Shown: positions 63,502-64,000 of the stretch, piece after piece
Numbering within the stretch: position 1 is the stretch's first letter
How the letters are laid out: each line of letters starts with the position of its first letter
Assembly (NCBI RefSeq): GCF_000763375.1
Contig: NZ_JPSY01000001.1
Coordinates: 2,135,628-2,199,627, forward strand
Source: Microbacterium profundi
GTDB taxonomy: Bacteria > Actinomycetota > Actinomycetes > Actinomycetales > Microbacteriaceae
DNA length: 64,000 bases
Reading direction: 5' to 3'
The notes under the pieces: model-generated
What the model was told of the DNA's origin: nothing
What the model saw: the letters and a program-made list of their open reading frames with translations, nothing else
The model's database searches: none
Made by a program: the position numbers and the translations under genes

Positions 63502-63533
63502 GCCCGTCCCCCGGACACGCCCGGGGGACGGGC
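63502..63533 (+). terminator. second terminator before the rRNA leader
   Basis: GCCCGTCCCCCGG (63502-63514) pairs perfectly with CCGGGGGACGGGC (63521-63533), followed by AGGATTT. It insulates the rRNA promoters from the rplKA transcript. Confidence 0.75.
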
Positions 63534-63538
63534 AGGAT

Positions 63539-63567
63539 TTGCCGCATGCCCGGATCCCGCGTAAGTT
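63539..63567 (+). promoter_or_regulatory. rRNA-operon promoter candidate, P0
   Basis: TTGCCG (63539-63544), 17-nt spacer, TAAGTT (63562-63567). Confidence 0.45.
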
Positions 63568-63658
63568 ATTACTTGTTCGCCCCACAGGGAAGCGGAAAGG
63601 CCGGAAGGCCTCACCCCCCTCAAGCGGAAAGAACAACTCCCCGAAATCCTTCTCTCAC

Positions 63659-63687
63659 TTGAGAGTGCGGGCGCTTGCGTCTAGGAT
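63659..63687 (+). promoter_or_regulatory. rRNA-operon promoter candidate, P1
   Basis: TTGAGA (63659-63664), 17-nt spacer, TAGGAT (63682-63687). Confidence 0.6.
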
Positions 63688-63754
63688 GGAGAGTCCCACC
63701 TCGTGGATCGCAGTCATCGGCTGCGCACCGGATCTCAGGTCCGGAAGCGCCGGT

Positions 63755-63782
63755 TTGACAGGCACCGCGAAGCGGGTAAGAT
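63755..63782 (+). promoter_or_regulatory. rRNA-operon promoter candidate, P2
   Basis: TTGACA (63755-63760), 16-nt spacer, TAAGAT (63777-63782), the best consensus promoter in the window. Confidence 0.7.
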
Positions 63783-64000
63783 TGAGAAGTTGCCCTTCGG
63801 GCCTGACTGTGATGGTTGGGTCGGGGGAGCGTCCGATCCTTGAGAACTCAACAGCGTGCACTTGTCAAATGCCAAATTATCCTCGTCCATTGACCTTCGG
63901 GTTGGTGGTTGAGAATTCCTTTGGATCAAAGACCAGCCCTTTCGGGGGTTGGCATTTTTAATGAAGTCAGTTTGATTCATTTCTTTGGTCAGTTCAAACT
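63783..64000 (+). other. probable rrn operon 5' leader, 16S gene beyond the window
   Basis: A/T-richer than the rest, with TTGAGAACTCAACAGCGTGC (63839-63858), a sequence I associate with actinobacterial rRNA leaders and spacers. AAATGCCAA (63867-63875) pairs with TTGGCATTT (63949-63957) to make a long-range stem that could be an RNase III-type processing arm. No coding region is credible here. The 16S start itself is not in view. Confidence 0.65.

Overview
The window is high-GC actinobacterial chromosomal DNA. The best fit is Microbacterium or a close relative in the Microbacteriaceae. The reasons are the gene order of the ribosomal clusters, frequent GTG/TTG starts, many leaderless promoters, and the acidic or Lys/Ala-rich tails on NusG, L15 and L17. 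The assignment rests on sequence features and recalled family knowledge, not on a search.

Layout. (1) 1-9259: the end of a MalFG-type sugar ABC transporter, a set of uncharacterised membrane and cytosolic proteins, a DUF2975/XRE membrane-protein-plus-regulator pair with a palindromic upstream motif, and a 1.3-kb-residue multi-spanning zinc-ribbon membrane protein. (2) 9260-33211: the core information-processing block, namely str (rpsL-rpsG-fusA-tuf), S10 (rpsJ to rpsQ), spc (rplN to rplO, secY, adk, map) and alpha (infA, rpmJ, rpsM, rpsK, rpoA, rplQ). It is interrupted by a small antitoxin-like gene, a possible structured RNA, an AbiEi/nuclease-fold-like gene and a DsbA-like thioredoxin-fold protein. 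(3) 33291-37844: a TauE/SafE exporter, a MaoC dehydratase pair, murB, a VOC protein and an aspartate-type aminotransferase. (4) 38404-60501: a metabolic block. It holds an acyl-CoA dehydrogenase, malate synthase aceB facing a RamB-like regulator, a PucR regulator facing an apparent polyamine/GABA catabolic run (gabT, amine oxidase, Usp, APC permease, two aldehyde dehydrogenases), a GntR-controlled four-carbon-acid-sugar cluster (DUF1537 kinase, threonate-dehydrogenase-like enzyme, GntP permease) and poxB. (5) 60646-64000: tRNA-Trp, secE, nusG, rplK, rplA, tandem terminators, then a multi-promoter leader that looks like the start of an rRNA operon whose 16S gene lies beyond the window.

How the parts work together. 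The putrescine/GABA run forms a plausible pathway: import by the APC permease, oxidation by the flavin amine oxidase, aldehyde oxidation, GabT transamination, and succinate semialdehyde oxidation into the TCA cycle. Acyl-CoA dehydrogenase and malate synthase fit growth on fatty acids or acetate, with the RamB-like protein as the likely local regulator.

The least explained content is non-coding. Three dispersed palindromic repeat families are present. One has an 18-bp core CTTCGACAGGCTCAGGGA and occurs in the str operon, in a 5+5 mirrored array at 53765-54060 and inside the amine oxidase coding sequence. A second is a nested GAGACCGA palindrome in four copies. A third is a GAGCGAG-type repeat that forms an ~80-bp tandem array swallowing the end of the acyl-CoA dehydrogenase gene. 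No phage, transposase or CRISPR-Cas genes are visible.
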